A DNA stretch of 64,000 bases from Mesobaculum littorinae. GTDB taxonomy: Bacteria; Pseudomonadota; Alphaproteobacteria; Rhodobacterales; Rhodobacteraceae. The position numbers and the translations under genes were made by a program. The stretch lies in contig NZ_RQXX01000001.1 in assembly GCF_004011175.1 (NCBI RefSeq), positions 558,001 to 622,000 on the forward strand, written 5' to 3'. How positions within the stretch are numbered: position 1 is the first letter of the stretch; the number at the start of each line of letters is the position of its first letter. Of the stretch, positions 24,096 to 36,350 are shown piece by piece. The notes under the pieces were generated by a model that was not told the DNA's origin, did no database searches, and saw only the letters and a list, made by a program, of their open reading frames with translations.

Positions 24096-24437
24096 ATGCC
24101 ACATATCGTCATCGAACACTTCGCCGCGCTCGACGGGGTCGCGCAGGGGCAGGATCTGATGCGCGCCGCGCTCGATGCCGGGGTCGGCACAGGGCTGATG
24201 GCGCGCGACAACGTCAAGGTGCGGCTGGTCCCGGTCGAGGCGGCGCTGCTGGGCGACGGGCGCGAAAGCTTCATGCATGTCACGGTCAAGCTGCTGGTGG
24301 GGCGGACGGCCGCGCAGAAGGCGCAGATTGCCGAGGCTGTGCGCGATGCGATCGACACCGTCTGCCCGCGCGTGGCGGCGCTGTCGGTAGATATCCGCGA
24401 CATGGATCCCGACAGTTACAGAAAGCGTCTGGTGTGA
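24096..24437 (+). CDS. 5-carboxymethyl-2-hydroxymuconate isomerase-like tautomerase
   Basis: Cytoplasmic enzyme of the tautomerase superfamily, 113 residues. The mature N-terminus MPHIVIEH provides the catalytic Pro2. The CHMI-type layout is kept through DALDAGVGTGLMARDNVKVRLVP and FMHVTVKLLVGRTAAQKAQIAEAVRDAI. The ATG at 24096 was chosen because it places Pro directly after Met; an upstream ATG at 24078 would bury it. It overlaps the next gene by four bases (GTGA). HpcD acts in homoprotocatechuate breakdown, but no other gene of that pathway is present, so another keto-enol substrate linked to the TRAP ligand is as likely. Confidence 0.8.
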   Translation: MPHIVIEHFAALDGVAQGQDLMRAALDAGVGTGLMARDNVKVRLVPVEAALLGDGRESFMHVTVKLLVGRTAAQKAQIAEAVRDAIDTVCPRVAALSVDIRDMDPDSYRKRLV

Positions 24438-24922
24438 TCACCGCGACGCTGCTGACGCCCGAGGTCTTTGCCCCCTATGGCCATGTCGGCCGGGCAGGGC
24501 AGGGCGTTGTCGCCGAGGTGCGCGAGGGGCAGGTGCGCACGACCCGGTCCGAGATTCCGTTCCCGCACGACCCCGAGGCCGTCGATCCGTCGCTTGATCT
24601 TCACGAGGTCGCACCGGCTGCCGCGCCGCTGAAGCTGCTCCACGCCCAGCGGCATCCCTACTCGACCCAGCTTTTCGTGCCGATGCAGGTGTCGCGCTGG
24701 CTGGTGGTGGTCTGGCCCGAAGGGCCCGCCGCGCCGCCGGTGGCCTTTGTCGCCGGACCGCAGGACACCGTCGTCTACGCGCCCGGGGTCTGGCACCACG
24801 GGATCCTCGCGCTCGACACGCCCGCGCTGTTCGCGGCCTTCATGTGGCGCACGGGGCGGGGCGACGAAACCGAATCCCTGCCGGTTCTGGACCCGGTGAC
24901 GGTCGATTGGCCCGCCCCCTGA
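24434..24922 (+). CDS. Ureidoglycolate lyase family protein (AllA-like)
   Basis: The 162-residue cupin-like enzyme starts with GTG, overlapping the isomerase stop. The family signature FAPYGHV near the N-terminus, the RHPYSTQLFVPM block, and the C-terminal FVAGPQDTVVYAPGVWHHGILAL match ureidoglycolate lyase, which splits ureidoglycolate into glyoxylate and urea. No other allantoin or urea gene is near. The company of a TRAP transporter and a tautomerase suggests that this member may act on a related hydroxy-acid adduct. Family call is firm; substrate is uncertain. Confidence 0.82.
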   Translation: MITATLLTPEVFAPYGHVGRAGQGVVAEVREGQVRTTRSEIPFPHDPEAVDPSLDLHEVAPAAAPLKLLHAQRHPYSTQLFVPMQVSRWLVVVWPEGPAAPPVAFVAGPQDTVVYAPGVWHHGILALDTPALFAAFMWRTGRGDETESLPVLDPVTVDWPAP

Positions 24923-25157
24923 TCCCAACCGATACGGGGGACGGCGTAACGGATACAATCGAAACAATGGCCGGAACAATGTGGATACGCTGCAATCATA
25001 GCCGGTACGGTCGGCTAAGCTGCTGCTGCTAGAAGGTAATTATTACGGTAGTGAGGTGATTGTACCATCGACACGGTTGCCGAAGTGAGTACGGGCGTAC
25101 TGCTACGCTCGTAGTCGCCCGGGGCCTCGACCTTTGGATGGCCCCGGGCACGGAGGG
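24923..25157. other. Structured, lower-GC intergenic region
   Basis: 235 bases with no gene, clearly richer in A/T than its surroundings in 24950-25075. Its right part folds into three consecutive hairpins: AGTAC/GTACT (25088-25101), CTACG/CGTAG (25103-25114) and GCCCGGGGCC/GGCCCCGGGC (25117-25149). It could be a double terminator for the convergent genes, or a small RNA. Confidence 0.45.
25117..25149. terminator. Strong hairpin between allA-like gene and convergent unknown gene
   Basis: Perfect 10-bp arms GCCCGGGGCC/GGCCCCGGGC enclose a 13-base loop. It lies eight bases beyond the stop of the minus-strand 199-aa gene and downstream of the allA-like gene on the plus strand. No T-run follows on either strand. 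Confidence 0.55.
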
Positions 25158-25757
25158 TCAAAGATGACGGAACAGCCGGTTGTATATCTTCCGCGTGTGC
25201 CTCGCGCCCAGGGTTTCGGTGTCGAGGGTCTTGGGCTTCACCCGTTCCGCCGCGCTTCCGTTGTCGACGGGGATAAAGCTTTTACGTGCCCCCATGGGCT
25301 TGTGCGTGGCGCCCAGCACGACGACCTCGAACTCGTCTATCTGCGCTACGCTGTCGACATCGATGTGGTGCCGCATCCGTTCGACCATCTCCTGAAAGGT
25401 GCCCAGGCTGCGATACTTGCCGGATTCCAACGGCCCCTGAAGCGTGCTCTGCAACGGATCGGACAGGTCGGCCGGGTCGTATTCCTCGCGCTCGGTCAGA
25501 AAGACGTCATGGATATCGTCCTTCGTGTGCAGCCGCATCAGCACGTCGCGCACCTCGACCGGTTCGTAGCCGAGGTTCGTCAGAAGCAGATGCGCATCGT
25601 AGCCGCGCCCGCCCCCGCGACTTATACTCAGCGCAGGCCGGCGTTGGCGCAGTATACCTGACAAGAGAAGCTGCAGGTAGACGAGCCAAATCAGCGACGA
25701 CACCATGGCCGCCACCGCCTGGATCAGGGTCGAGTTGTCGGCGAACCATGTCATCAT
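25158..25757 (-). CDS. Hypothetical single-span membrane protein, 199 aa
   Basis: Not recognised. An N-terminal hydrophobic helix (about 9-33, LIQAVAAMVSSLIWLVYLQLLLSGIL) is followed by a cytoplasmic-looking domain (RPALSISRGGGRGYDAHLLLTNLGYEPVEVRDVLMRLHTKDDIHDVFLTEREEY...). The LLLTNLGYEPVEV segment suggests an immunoglobulin-like beta fold. The C-terminus is basic (GARHTRKIYNRLFRHL). The start was set at the ATG preceded by AAGGAG seven bases away; an upstream start would add an Arg-rich stretch. It is transcribed alone, downstream of the PQQ terminator. Confidence 0.7.
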   Translation of the reverse strand: MMTWFADNSTLIQAVAAMVSSLIWLVYLQLLLSGILRQRRPALSISRGGGRGYDAHLLLTNLGYEPVEVRDVLMRLHTKDDIHDVFLTEREEYDPADLSDPLQSTLQGPLESGKYRSLGTFQEMVERMRHHIDVDSVAQIDEFEVVVLGATHKPMGARKSFIPVDNGSAAERVKPKTLDTETLGARHTRKIYNRLFRHL

Positions 25758-25912
25758 GGGCGCACTCCTTCGCGGGTTGGAACCTCGGGGCCGCCGCGCT
25801 GGCCCATGGGGCGATGCGACAGGATGGGCCAGATGAGCGCGCCCGGCATCGCCGTCAACACGCGCGGCAGGGCGCCGCGCGCCCATGATAGAAGCACTTT
25901 AATGCAGGCGCG

Positions 25913-25942
25913 AAAAAAGGGCCCGGCGTTGCCGCCGGGCCC
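25913..25942 (-). terminator. Intrinsic terminator of the PQQ dehydrogenase unit
   Basis: Perfect arms GGGCCCGGCG/CGCCGGGCCC around a 4-base loop. On the minus strand the stem is followed immediately by six T. This is the clearest rho-independent terminator in the window and lies 74 bases after the PQQ gene stop. Confidence 0.9.
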
Positions 25943-26016
25943 CCGTTTCGACCGTGATGGAGCGGGCGCCACGCAGGGGCGGCCCACCCGACCAGGCGCT
26001 CCTAGTCCGAAGCCCC

Positions 26017-28653
<2,637 letters not shown>

Positions 28654-28657
28654 CGGA

Positions 28658-29029
28658 TTACGTCCTCCGGCGAAGCGAGAGCATGGGAAGGCAAAGCAGC
28701 AGGATTACAAGGATCACGGTCGGCGCGACCATCCGGGGCACCCAGGCCCACCAGTCGGTTCCGACCTCCCAGTAGGTCCAGATCAGCGTGCCGAGCCAGA
28801 CGACGAGGTAGACCAGCACGCCCTGCGTCAGGTGCCGGAAGAGAGGCCAGGCCGTCAGCAGCAGTCCGATGCCCGCGATGGCGTAGTACCAGCTGCCCCC
28901 AAGCGTGATCAGCCAGATCCCCCCGGCCAGCAGCACGAGGCCGATCAGCGTCAGCACGGTGGCGACCCCCATCAGGATCCAGTGGCCCGCGCCGCGATGG
29001 GGCGTGGTGTATGTGGTGTGGTCCGCCAC
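28658..29029 (-). CDS. Separately encoded membrane domain of a Gcd-type PQQ glucose dehydrogenase
   Basis: The 123-residue integral membrane protein has about four to five helices. Two segments are nearly those of the E. coli Gcd N-terminal domain as I recall it: LGGSWYYAIAGIGLLLTAWPLF and LIWTYWEVGTDWWAWVPR. In Gcd this region anchors the enzyme and transfers electrons to ubiquinone. Here it stops five bases before the start of the PQQ protein, so the two are co-transcribed and probably form a complex. I chose GTG at 29027-29029 because AGGAGAG lies six bases upstream; an ATG at 29080 would add 17 polar residues. Confidence 0.82.
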   Translation of the reverse strand: MADHTTYTTPHRGAGHWILMGVATVLTLIGLVLLAGGIWLITLGGSWYYAIAGIGLLLTAWPLFRHLTQGVLVYLVVWLGTLIWTYWEVGTDWWAWVPRMVAPTVILVILLLCLPMLSLRRRT

Positions 29030-29203
29030 GAACTCTCTCCTATCGATTGATCTTGCGGGGGATCGGGGCATGTCCCGCATCGGCCCCCGACCGCCCCGAG
29101 ACGGATAATGACTAAAAACCGGTCCTTTTGAACAAGCACTTTTTGTCCTCCCGCCGTCAACCCATCGGCCCCGGGTGCGCCGAGGTTCGGGGACGGTCGG
29201 GGG

Positions 29204-29929
29204 CTAGAGCGTCACTTCGATCAGAAGGCGCAGGGCGACGAGGGCCAGAAGGGTCAGGATCAGGCGGTCGAAGACCTGTTTCGACAGCCGCTTTGCCAGG
29301 GCCGCCCCGATCGGCATGCCGCCCAGGATCGGCAGAAGCGCCAGAAGGCTGAGCCCCAGCCGGTGCCAGTCGAGGAACCCGTACCACGCCAGAAGCGGGA
29401 TCTGGATTGCCGCCATGGCGACGAAGAACACCGAGACGGTGCCGACAAAGGCGGCGCGTTCGGGCTTCATCGCGTTGAGGAAGGTGATCGAGACTGGCGC
29501 CGACACGCCGCCTGCACCCTGCATCATCCCCGCGAGCGTGCCCACGGGCCAGACGATCCGCCGCGCCAGCGAAAACGGAAGGAACCAGTCGGGCCGCGCG
29601 AGGCGGAAGCCGATGTAGACGAAGACCGACATCGCGACCAGCGCGACCAGCAGGTCCGACGGCACGTTGGCCAGGATCACCGTGCCCAGCCCCGCCCCGA
29701 TCGCGCCTGCCACGGCGAAGCGCCATGTGAAGCCCTCGCCCATCTGGTGGTCGCGGTACTGCCAGCCCTGCCAGAGGTTCGACAAAAGGTTCGGGAAGGA
29801 AAACATCACGATGGCAAAGGGCACATCGTAAAGCAGTGCGATCACCGGCACCGCGATGATCGGAGCCCCGGCGCCGGTCGCACCCTTGAGGATACCGCCG
29901 GCCAGAAGCGCGATGAATGCCCAGATCAT
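29204..29929 (-). CDS. TauE/SafE family membrane permease
   Basis: The 241-residue protein is made mostly of hydrophobic helices (about seven or eight). The opening is FIALLAGGILKGATGAGAPIIAVPVIALLYDVPFAIVMFSFPNLLSNLWQGW. The second-half repeat is GTLAGMMQGAGGVSAPVSITFLNAMKPERAAFVGTVSVFFVAM. This internal duplication with G-x-G-x-P motifs marks the family, whose members export sulfite, sulfoacetate or similar anions. GGAGA precedes the ATG. It is monocistronic or the first gene before the Gcd pair (174-base gap). Substrate not inferable. Confidence 0.88.
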   Translation of the reverse strand: MIWAFIALLAGGILKGATGAGAPIIAVPVIALLYDVPFAIVMFSFPNLLSNLWQGWQYRDHQMGEGFTWRFAVAGAIGAGLGTVILANVPSDLLVALVAMSVFVYIGFRLARPDWFLPFSLARRIVWPVGTLAGMMQGAGGVSAPVSITFLNAMKPERAAFVGTVSVFFVAMAAIQIPLLAWYGFLDWHRLGLSLLALLPILGGMPIGAALAKRLSKQVFDRLILTLLALVALRLLIEVTL

Positions 29930-30307
29930 TTACGTGTCTCCGTCATGTGCTTCTGCCCTTGTCCGATGCGGCGGTGCGAAGGTCCAGCCGATAGATGACG
30001 AGGGGGATGCGATGTCCTCAGGGCAGGCGCGGACGGGCCGGGCAGGGGGCGTGGGCCCGGGGCGAGACGGGGCCACTCAAGGTTGAGCATTCGCCCGCGG
30101 TGTTGGCGAAAATCCCCGGTGACGACGTGTCATGACGACTTAACACTTGAAGGTCCGGCCGCTTTCTCTTCAAAAGAACGCTCTATTCTTTAACCAGAAC
30201 AAGTTAGGCTCCGGATCGCCACCTCAGCGACAACCCTCCGGCCCGGTCTCGCCGCGCGGTCAACGCCGACCGCCCGGGGGACCACCAGCACGAAAGGTCC
30301 TTCGCCC
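29930..30307. other. Divergent promoter region of tauE-like gene and glgP
   Basis: 378 bases without a supported gene. An AT-richer patch (30130-30220) precedes glgP. The palindrome GTCATGAC lies near 30129, and a small hairpin GCGGTC/GACCGC at 30256-30273 lies 34 bases before the glgP start, in its likely leader. No convincing -35/-10 pair was found. Confidence 0.5.
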
Positions 30308-32686
30308 ATGCCTGCCGCCGCAGCTTTCCGCGACTCTCTTCTGCGTCACCTGACGTATTCCTTGGGCAAGGCGCCCGAAAACGCCGACATCACCGACTGG
30401 CGCATCGCACTGTCGCTGGCCGTGCGGGACCGCATGGTCGACCCTTGGTTCGCCTCGGCCAGGGCCACGCAGGAGGGCGGGCACAAGCGGGTCTACTACC
30501 TGTCGATGGAGTTCCTGATCGGCCGGCTTCTGGAGGATGCGGTGGTCAACCTCGGGCTGCTGGATGTCGCGGCCGACACGATGCACGAGCTGGGGCTCAG
30601 CCTGTCGGACGTGCTGGCCGACGAACCCGATGCCGCGCTGGGCAATGGCGGGCTGGGGCGGCTTGCGGCCTGCTTCCTCGAATCTCTGTCGACCATCGGC
30701 TGCCCGGCCGTGGGCTATGGCATCCGCTACGAACACGGGCTTTTCAAGCAGAGCTTCCGTGACGGGCGGCAGATCGAGTCGCCCGAGGACTGGTTGCAGC
30801 AGGACCACGCATGGGAGTTCGAGCGCAGCGGCGTGTCCTTCGACGTGGGCTTCGGCGGTGACGTGGTCGAACGCGGCGGCCACTGCGTCTGGCGCCCCGA
30901 CGAGACGGTGATCGCCGCCGCCTATGACACGCCGGTCGTCGGCTGGCGCGGCAACTGGGCCAACACGCTGCGGCTGTGGTCGGCCAAGCCCACCACGATC
31001 TTCGACCTCGCCCGGTTCAACCGCGGCGAATATGCCGCCGCGGCCGAGCCCGAGACGCTGGCCCGCACGATCACCCGCGTGCTCTATCCCGACGACAGCA
31101 CAGACGAGGGCAAGCGCCTGCGCCTGAAGCAGGAGTTCTTCTTCACCGCGGCCTCGCTGCGCGACATCCTGCGCCGCTTCGGCAGCGAATTCGACGATCT
31201 CAAGCAACTGCCCAAGAAGGCGGCGATCCAGCTGAACGACACCCACCCCGCGATCGCCGGGCCCGAGCTGGTGCGCCTGCTGCACGACGAACGCGGCATG
31301 TCGCTGGACTGTGCCATCAAGACGGCACAGGCGACGCTGAACTATACTAACCACACGCTGCTACCCGAAGCGCTCGAACGCTGGTCCGAGGGGCTGATGC
31401 GCGAGCTTCTGCCGCGCCACATGGCGCTGATCGAGCGGATCGACGACGCGCATCACCAGGCCTACCCGTCGCGCACCGTGTCGCTGGTCGAGAACGGCGA
31501 CGTGAAGATGGGCGAGCTGGCTTTCGTCATGGCCAACCGCGTCAACGGCGTCTCGGCGCTGCACACCGACCTGATGAAGCAGACGGTGTTCAAGGACCTG
31601 CACGCCCTGCACCCCGAGCGTATCGTCAACGAAACCAACGGCGTGACCCCGCGCCGCTGGGTTCTTTCGGCGAACCCGCGGCTGTCGACCCTGCTGGCGG
31701 GTCGGATCGGGCTGGGCTGGGTCGACGATCTGCAACAGCTCGAGCGGATCGAGCCCATGGTCGATGACAAGGCGTTCCGCGACCAGTACGCCGCCGCCAA
31801 GCGGGCCAACAAGGCCGGGCTGTCGGACTGGCTGCGCGACACGCAGGACGTCTCGGTCGATCCGGACGCGATGTTCGACGTCCAGATCAAGCGAATCCAC
31901 GAATACAAGCGTCAGCACCTCAACATCCTCGAGGCGATCGCGCTGTGGCAGGCGATTCACGACCAGCCCAATGCCGACTGGACGCCGCGGGTTAAGATCT
32001 TCGGCGGCAAGGCCGCGCCGGGCTACGTCTTTGCCAAGGAGATCATCTATCTGATCAATTCCGTGGCAAAGGTGCTTAATTCCGATCCGGTCACCTCGAA
32101 GTTCCTCAAGGTCATCTATCCGCCGAACTACAACGTCAGCCTGGCCGAACAGCTGATCCCCGCGACCGATCTGTCCGAGCAGATCTCGACCGCCGGGAAA
32201 GAGGCCTCGGGCACCGGGAACATGAAATTCGCCCTGAACGGGGCGCTGACCGTCGGCACGCTGGACGGCGCCAACGTCGAGATCCGCGATCTCGTCGGGC
32301 CTGAGAACTTCTTCCTCTTCGGGATGACCGCGCAGGAGGTGGTCGAGCGGCGCATGATCGAGGACCATGCCGCACAGGCGATCGGCGCCGACACCCGACT
32401 GGCCCGCGCGCTGGATGCGATCCGGTCCGGCGCCTTTTCAGGCGGCGACCGCGACACCTTTGCCAGCATCGTCGATAACCTTTCGGGGCCGGACTACTTC
32501 CTCGTCTGTTCGGATTTCACCGATTACTGGCGGGCACAGCGCGACGTCGACGCGGCCTTCCGCGACCGAGACGCGTGGATGCGGATGGCGATGCTCAACA
32601 CGGCACGGTCAGGTTGGCTCTCGTCTGACCGCACGATCCGGGGTTACATGGCGGATATCTGGAAGGCCGACGCGGTTCACACCTAA
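30308..32686 (+). CDS. glgP: Glycogen phosphorylase
   Basis: Releases glucose-1-phosphate from glycogen or maltodextrin ends using phosphate. The 792 residues are near the usual 800. The pyridoxal-phosphate Lys is Lys640 in [28 protein letters not shown]. The N-terminal [13 protein letters not shown] and [19 protein letters not shown] motifs and the [18 protein letters not shown] and [19 protein letters not shown] segments are all intact. It is the first gene of the glycogen cluster, 65 bases before glgB. Its product feeds pgm, encoded downstream, for entry into glycolysis. Confidence 0.96.
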   Translation: MPAAAAFRDSLLRHLTYSLGKAPENADITDWRIALSLAVRDRMVDPWFASARATQEGGHKRVYYLSMEFLIGRLLEDAVVNLGLLDVAADTMHELGLSLSDVLADEPDAALGNGGLGRLAACFLESLSTIGCPAVGYGIRYEHGLFKQSFRDGRQIESPEDWLQQDHAWEFERSGVSFDVGFGGDVVERGGHCVWRPDETVIAAAYDTPVVGWRGNWANTLRLWSAKPTTIFDLARFNRGEYAAAAEPETLARTITRVLYPDDSTDEGKRLRLKQEFFFTAASLRDILRRFGSEFDDLKQLPKKAAIQLNDTHPAIAGPELVRLLHDERGMSLDCAIKTAQATLNYTNHTLLPEALERWSEGLMRELLPRHMALIERIDDAHHQAYPSRTVSLVENGDVKMGELAFVMANRVNGVSALHTDLMKQTVFKDLHALHPERIVNETNGVTPRRWVLSANPRLSTLLAGRIGLGWVDDLQQLERIEPMVDDKAFRDQYAAAKRANKAGLSDWLRDTQDVSVDPDAMFDVQIKRIHEYKRQHLNILEAIALWQAIHDQPNADWTPRVKIFGGKAAPGYVFAKEIIYLINSVAKVLNSDPVTSKFLKVIYPPNYNVSLAEQLIPATDLSEQISTAGKEASGTGNMKFALNGALTVGTLDGANVEIRDLVGPENFFLFGMTAQEVVERRMIEDHAAQAIGADTRLARALDAIRSGAFSGGDRDTFASIVDNLSGPDYFLVCSDFTDYWRAQRDVDAAFRDRDAWMRMAMLNTARSGWLSSDRTIRGYMADIWKADAVHT

Positions 32687-32751
32687 GTTCCGGGAACGGG
32701 GGCGGGGACACGGCGGTTGAGAGATCGTCGCATCGATATAGGTTCCCGCCC

Positions 32752-34959
32752 ATGACTGAGACCAAGCAGACCCCCCGCCCGCTTTCGGATGACGATGCCC
32801 GCCGCCTTGATGCCGGCCGGCATGCCGATCCGTTCTCTGTCCTCGGCCCGCACACGGCCGGCCGCAGCACATGGGTCACCGCGCTGGAACCGGGCGCGAC
32901 CCGGGTTGCCGCGGTGGTCGATGGCAAGGAGCATCCGCTTGAGCGGGCAGGCGCGGGGCTGGTCGTCTTTACCGGCAAGATCCCCGCGGACAAGCCCTAT
33001 ACCCTGCGCGCCTGGGACGATGAGGGCGCTTCGTGGGAGCACGAGGATGCCTATCGCTTCGGCCCGGTGATCGGCGAGCAGGACGAGTACTACCTTGGCG
33101 AGGGCACCCACCAGCGCATCTGGAAGGTGCTGGGCGCCCATGTGACCGAGGTCGACGGCGTGTCTGGGACCCACTTCGCCGTCTGGGCGCCGAACGCCCA
33201 GCGGGTGTCCATCGTCGGCGGCTTCAATTTCTGGGACGGACGCCGCCACACGATGCGCAAGCGCGGCATGTCCGGCGTGTGGGAAATCTTCGTGCCCGCC
33301 GTGGGCGAGGGTGAGCCCTACAAGTACGAAATCGTCGGTCCCGACGGCGAGCTTCAGCCGCTGAAGGCCGACCCCGTGGGCTTCGGCTCGCAGCATCCGC
33401 CCGAGAATGCCAGCGTCGTGCGCGACATCCGCGGTTACGGCTGGGACGACGCGAAGTGGATGGAGGAAGAGCGGCAGGGACGCAATGCCCGCACCGCGCC
33501 GATCTCGGTTTACGAGGTGCACCTGGGCTCGTGGCGCCGCCGCTGGGCCGAAGGCGGGCGGTCGCTCTCCTACAAGGAGGCCGCCGCCGAGCTGGTCGAT
33601 TACGCCCACGACATGGGCTTCACCCATATCGAGCTGATGCCGATCAGCGAATTTCCCTTCGACGGATCCTGGGGCTACCAGCCGGTCGGTCTTTTTGCGC
33701 CGACCGTGCGCCATGGCCCCCCGCATGAATTTCGCGATCTGGTCGAGGCCGTGCATAACAAGGGCATGGGCCTGATCCTGGACTGGGTTCCGGGCCATTT
33801 CCCGACCGACGCGCATGGCCTGGGCAAGTTCGACGGCACGCATCTATACGAGCACGCCGACCCGCGAGAGGGCTTCCATCAGGACTGGAACACCCTGATC
33901 TACAACTACGGCCGGACCGAGGTTGCCAATTTCCTCGTGTCCAACGCGCTCTACTGGCTTGAGGAATATCACGTCGACGGGCTGCGCGTGGATGCCGTGG
34001 CCTCGATGCTCTACCGCGACTATTCGCGAAAAGAGGGCGAGTGGGTCCCGAACAAGGATGGCGGACGCGAGAACTACGAAGCCATCGCCATGCTACAGAA
34101 CACCAACACCATCACCTACGGCGCGATGCCGGGGATCATGACCGTGGCCGAGGAATCGACCTCGTTCCCCGGCGTGTCCCGTCCCGTCGATGCAGGCGGC
34201 CTGGGGTTCGGGTTCAAGTGGAACATGGGCTGGATGAACGACACGCTCGACTACATGAAGCATGATCCGATCCATCGCCGCTATCATCACCACCAGATGA
34301 CCTTCGGCATACACTACGCGTTTTCCGAGAACTTCATCCTGCCGATCAGCCACGACGAGGTCGTGCATGGCAAGGGCACCGTGCTGACCCGGATGCCGGG
34401 CGACCAGGCCGAGAAGTTCGCCAACATGCGGGCCTATTACGGCTACATGTGGGGCCACCCGGGCAAGAAGCTTCTGTTCATGGGGCAGGAGTTCGCGCAG
34501 GAAAAGGAGTGGAACCACAACGCCGAGCTGGACTGGGCGTCGCTGGACAAGCCCGAGCATGCCGGGATGCAGCGGCTGGTGCGCGACCTCAACACGCTCT
34601 ACCGCCAGTATCCCGCGCTGCACGTCAAGGACTGCGACCCGGCGGGGTTCCAGTGGATCGACGCGAACGACAGCGATGCCTCTGTCTATGCCTGGATCCG
34701 GCGCGGCGGACCGGACGACCCCGAGATCGTCGTGGTCTGCAACTTCACCCCGCTCGAACGCACAGGCTATCGCATCGGCATGCCGCAGCCCGGCCGCTGG
34801 CGCGAGGTGCTGAACACCGACGCGGGCATCTATGGCGGTGGCGACCGCGGCAACATGGGCGGGATCGATGCGGACGAGACCGGCCATCACGGCCAGCCCG
34901 CGGGCGCGGACGTGACGCTTCCGCCGCTGTCGACGCTGATCTTCGTCAGAGAGTCCTGA
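32752..34959 (+). CDS. glgB: 1,4-alpha-glucan (glycogen) branching enzyme
   Basis: Introduces alpha-1,6 branches into glycogen. The 735 residues are as usual for bacterial GlgB. They comprise an N-terminal carbohydrate-binding module pair (about 1-230, with [25 protein letters not shown]), a GH13 barrel and a C-terminal beta domain. The catalytic nucleophile Asp414 is in DGLRVDAV, and the acid/base Glu467 in [15 protein letters not shown]; the 53-residue spacing equals that of E. coli Glg[13 protein letters not shown] provides the transition-state Asp. It follows glgP and is separated from glgC by a strong hairpin. Confidence 0.97.
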   Translation: MTETKQTPRPLSDDDARRLDAGRHADPFSVLGPHTAGRSTWVTALEPGATRVAAVVDGKEHPLERAGAGLVVFTGKIPADKPYTLRAWDDEGASWEHEDAYRFGPVIGEQDEYYLGEGTHQRIWKVLGAHVTEVDGVSGTHFAVWAPNAQRVSIVGGFNFWDGRRHTMRKRGMSGVWEIFVPAVGEGEPYKYEIVGPDGELQPLKADPVGFGSQHPPENASVVRDIRGYGWDDAKWMEEERQGRNARTAPISVYEVHLGSWRRRWAEGGRSLSYKEAAAELVDYAHDMGFTHIELMPISEFPFDGSWGYQPVGLFAPTVRHGPPHEFRDLVEAVHNKGMGLILDWVPGHFPTDAHGLGKFDGTHLYEHADPREGFHQDWNTLIYNYGRTEVANFLVSNALYWLEEYHVDGLRVDAVASMLYRDYSRKEGEWVPNKDGGRENYEAIAMLQNTNTITYGAMPGIMTVAEESTSFPGVSRPVDAGGLGFGFKWNMGWMNDTLDYMKHDPIHRRYHHHQMTFGIHYAFSENFILPISHDEVVHGKGTVLTRMPGDQAEKFANMRAYYGYMWGHPGKKLLFMGQEFAQEKEWNHNAELDWASLDKPEHAGMQRLVRDLNTLYRQYPALHVKDCDPAGFQWIDANDSDASVYAWIRRGGPDDPEIVVVCNFTPLERTGYRIGMPQPGRWREVLNTDAGIYGGGDRGNMGGIDADETGHHGQPAGADVTLPPLSTLIFVRES

Positions 34960-34967
34960 AGTAAGAT

Positions 34968-34992
34968 CGGGGGCCCGCAGGCCGGGCCCCCG
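34968..34992 (+). terminator. Hairpin between glgB and glgC
   Basis: Perfect 10-bp arms CGGGGGCCCG/CGGGCCCCCG with a 5-base loop begin nine bases after the glgB stop. With no T-run it may be a partial terminator. It divides the cluster into glgP-glgB and glgC-glgA-glgX-malQ-pgm. Confidence 0.6.
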
Positions 34993-35084
34993 GTCCATAC
35001 CCTTCGGGTCGCGGGGCTGCGATGCGAAGGGGGCACCCCCGCGTATGATCACATCGCGGGCAATAAACTGGGAGGGACAACGCA

Positions 35085-36350
35085 ATGGTGCAACCGAACG
35101 ACAGACTATCGCGCAAGAGCATGGCCTTCGTGCTGGCAGGGGGGCGAGGCAGCCGGCTGAAGGAACTGACCGACCGCCGGGCCAAGCCGGCCGTCTATTT
35201 CGGCGGCAAGACGCGGATCATCGACTTTGCCCTGTCGAACGCCCTGAACTCGGGCATCAAGAAGATGGCCATTGCGACGCAGTACAAGGCACACAGCCTG
35301 ATCCGTCATTGCCAGCGCGGCTGGTCCTTCTTCCGCGCCGAGCGGAACGAGTACCTAGACATCCTGCCCGCCTCGCAGCGGGTTTCCGAGGATATGTGGT
35401 ACCGCGGCACGGCCGATGCGGTGACGCAGAACATCGACATCGTCGACAGTTACGACGTCGATTACGTGCTGATCCTCGCCGGCGATCATATCTACAAGAT
35501 GGATTACGAGGTGATGATCCAGCAGCATGTCGACAGCGGCGCCGACGTGACGGTGGGCTGCCTGACCGTGCCGCGGCAAGAGGCCTCGGCCTTCGGCGTG
35601 ATGGCGATCGACGCGCAGGACCGCATCACCAGCTTTCTTGAAAAGCCGTCCGACCCGCCGGGCACGCCGGATGACCCGGACGTCACGCTGGCCTCGATGG
35701 GGATCTACGTCTTCAAGTGGTCGTTCCTGCGCGAACTGCTGATCGCGGATGCCGACAATCCCGACAGCAAGCATGATTTCGGCGGCGACATCATCCCCGA
35801 CATCGTGAAGAACGGAAAGGCAATGGCGCACCGTTTCGAAAACAGCTGCGTGCGCCACTCGGGCGAGGCGCCCGCCTACTGGCGCGATGTCGGCACGGTC
35901 GATGCCTACTGGAAGGCGAACATCGACCTGACGAACTTCAACCCCGATCTGGACCTGTGGCACAAGGACTGGCCGATCTGGACCTATTCCGAAAGCGTGC
36001 CGCCCGCCAAGTTCATCCATGACGAGGACAAGCGGCGGGGCACCGCGGTGTCCTCGCTGGTCGCGGGGGGGTGCATCATCTCGGGCACTGAGGTGCGCAA
36101 CTCGCTTCTCTTCACGCTCGTGCATACCAATTCCTACTCGGTGCTGGACCACTCCGTCGTGCTGCCGCAGGCCTATATCTCGCGCCACGCACGCCTGACG
36201 AAGTGCGTGGTCGATCACGGGGTCTGCATCCCCGAGGGGCTGATCGTCGGCGAGGATCCCGAAGAGGACGCCAAGTGGTTCCGGGTCTCGGACACGGGCG
36301 TCACGCTGATCACGCAGGACATGCTGGACCGGAGGAGCGCCGCGCAATGA
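35085..36350 (+). CDS. glgC: Glucose-1-phosphate adenylyltransferase (ADP-glucose pyrophosphorylase)
   Basis: Makes ADP-glucose from Glc1P and ATP, the committed and allosterically controlled step of glycogen synthesis. The 421-residue protein carries the N-terminal nucleotide-binding motif [43 protein letters not shown]. The catalytic-region [11 protein letters not shown] and [11 protein letters not shown] are present, with a C-terminal left-handed beta-helix. GGGAGGG before the ATG supports the start. The stop overlaps glgA by four bases. Confidence 0.97.
   Translation: MVQPNDRLSRKSMAFVLAGGRGSRLKELTDRRAKPAVYFGGKTRIIDFALSNALNSGIKKMAIATQYKAHSLIRHCQRGWSFFRAERNEYLDILPASQRVSEDMWYRGTADAVTQNIDIVDSYDVDYVLILAGDHIYKMDYEVMIQQHVDSGADVTVGCLTVPRQEASAFGVMAIDAQDRITSFLEKPSDPPGTPDDPDVTLASMGIYVFKWSFLRELLIADADNPDSKHDFGGDIIPDIVKNGKAMAHRFENSCVRHSGEAPAYWRDVGTVDAYWKANIDLTNFNPDLDLWHKDWPIWTYSESVPPAKFIHDEDKRRGTAVSSLVAGGCIISGTEVRNSLLFTLVHTNSYSVLDHSVVLPQAYISRHARLTKCVVDHGVCIPEGLIVGEDPEEDAKWFRVSDTGVTLITQDMLDRRSAAQ

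Noticed and set aside
23794-24096. Possible 100-aa gene after dctM
   Set aside because: It starts in a one-base overlap with dctM, but the product is Arg/Pro-rich with no fold, and its end overlaps the tautomerase start. Not enough support.
24923-25157. tRNA or T-box in the low-GC gap
   Set aside because: No cloverleaf or anticodon arm could be drawn, and no aminoacyl-tRNA synthetase or amino-acid gene follows.
30147-30353. 68-aa frame across the glgP start
   Set aside because: It runs into glgP in another phase, and its product is a Pro/Gln/Arg-rich shadow sequence.
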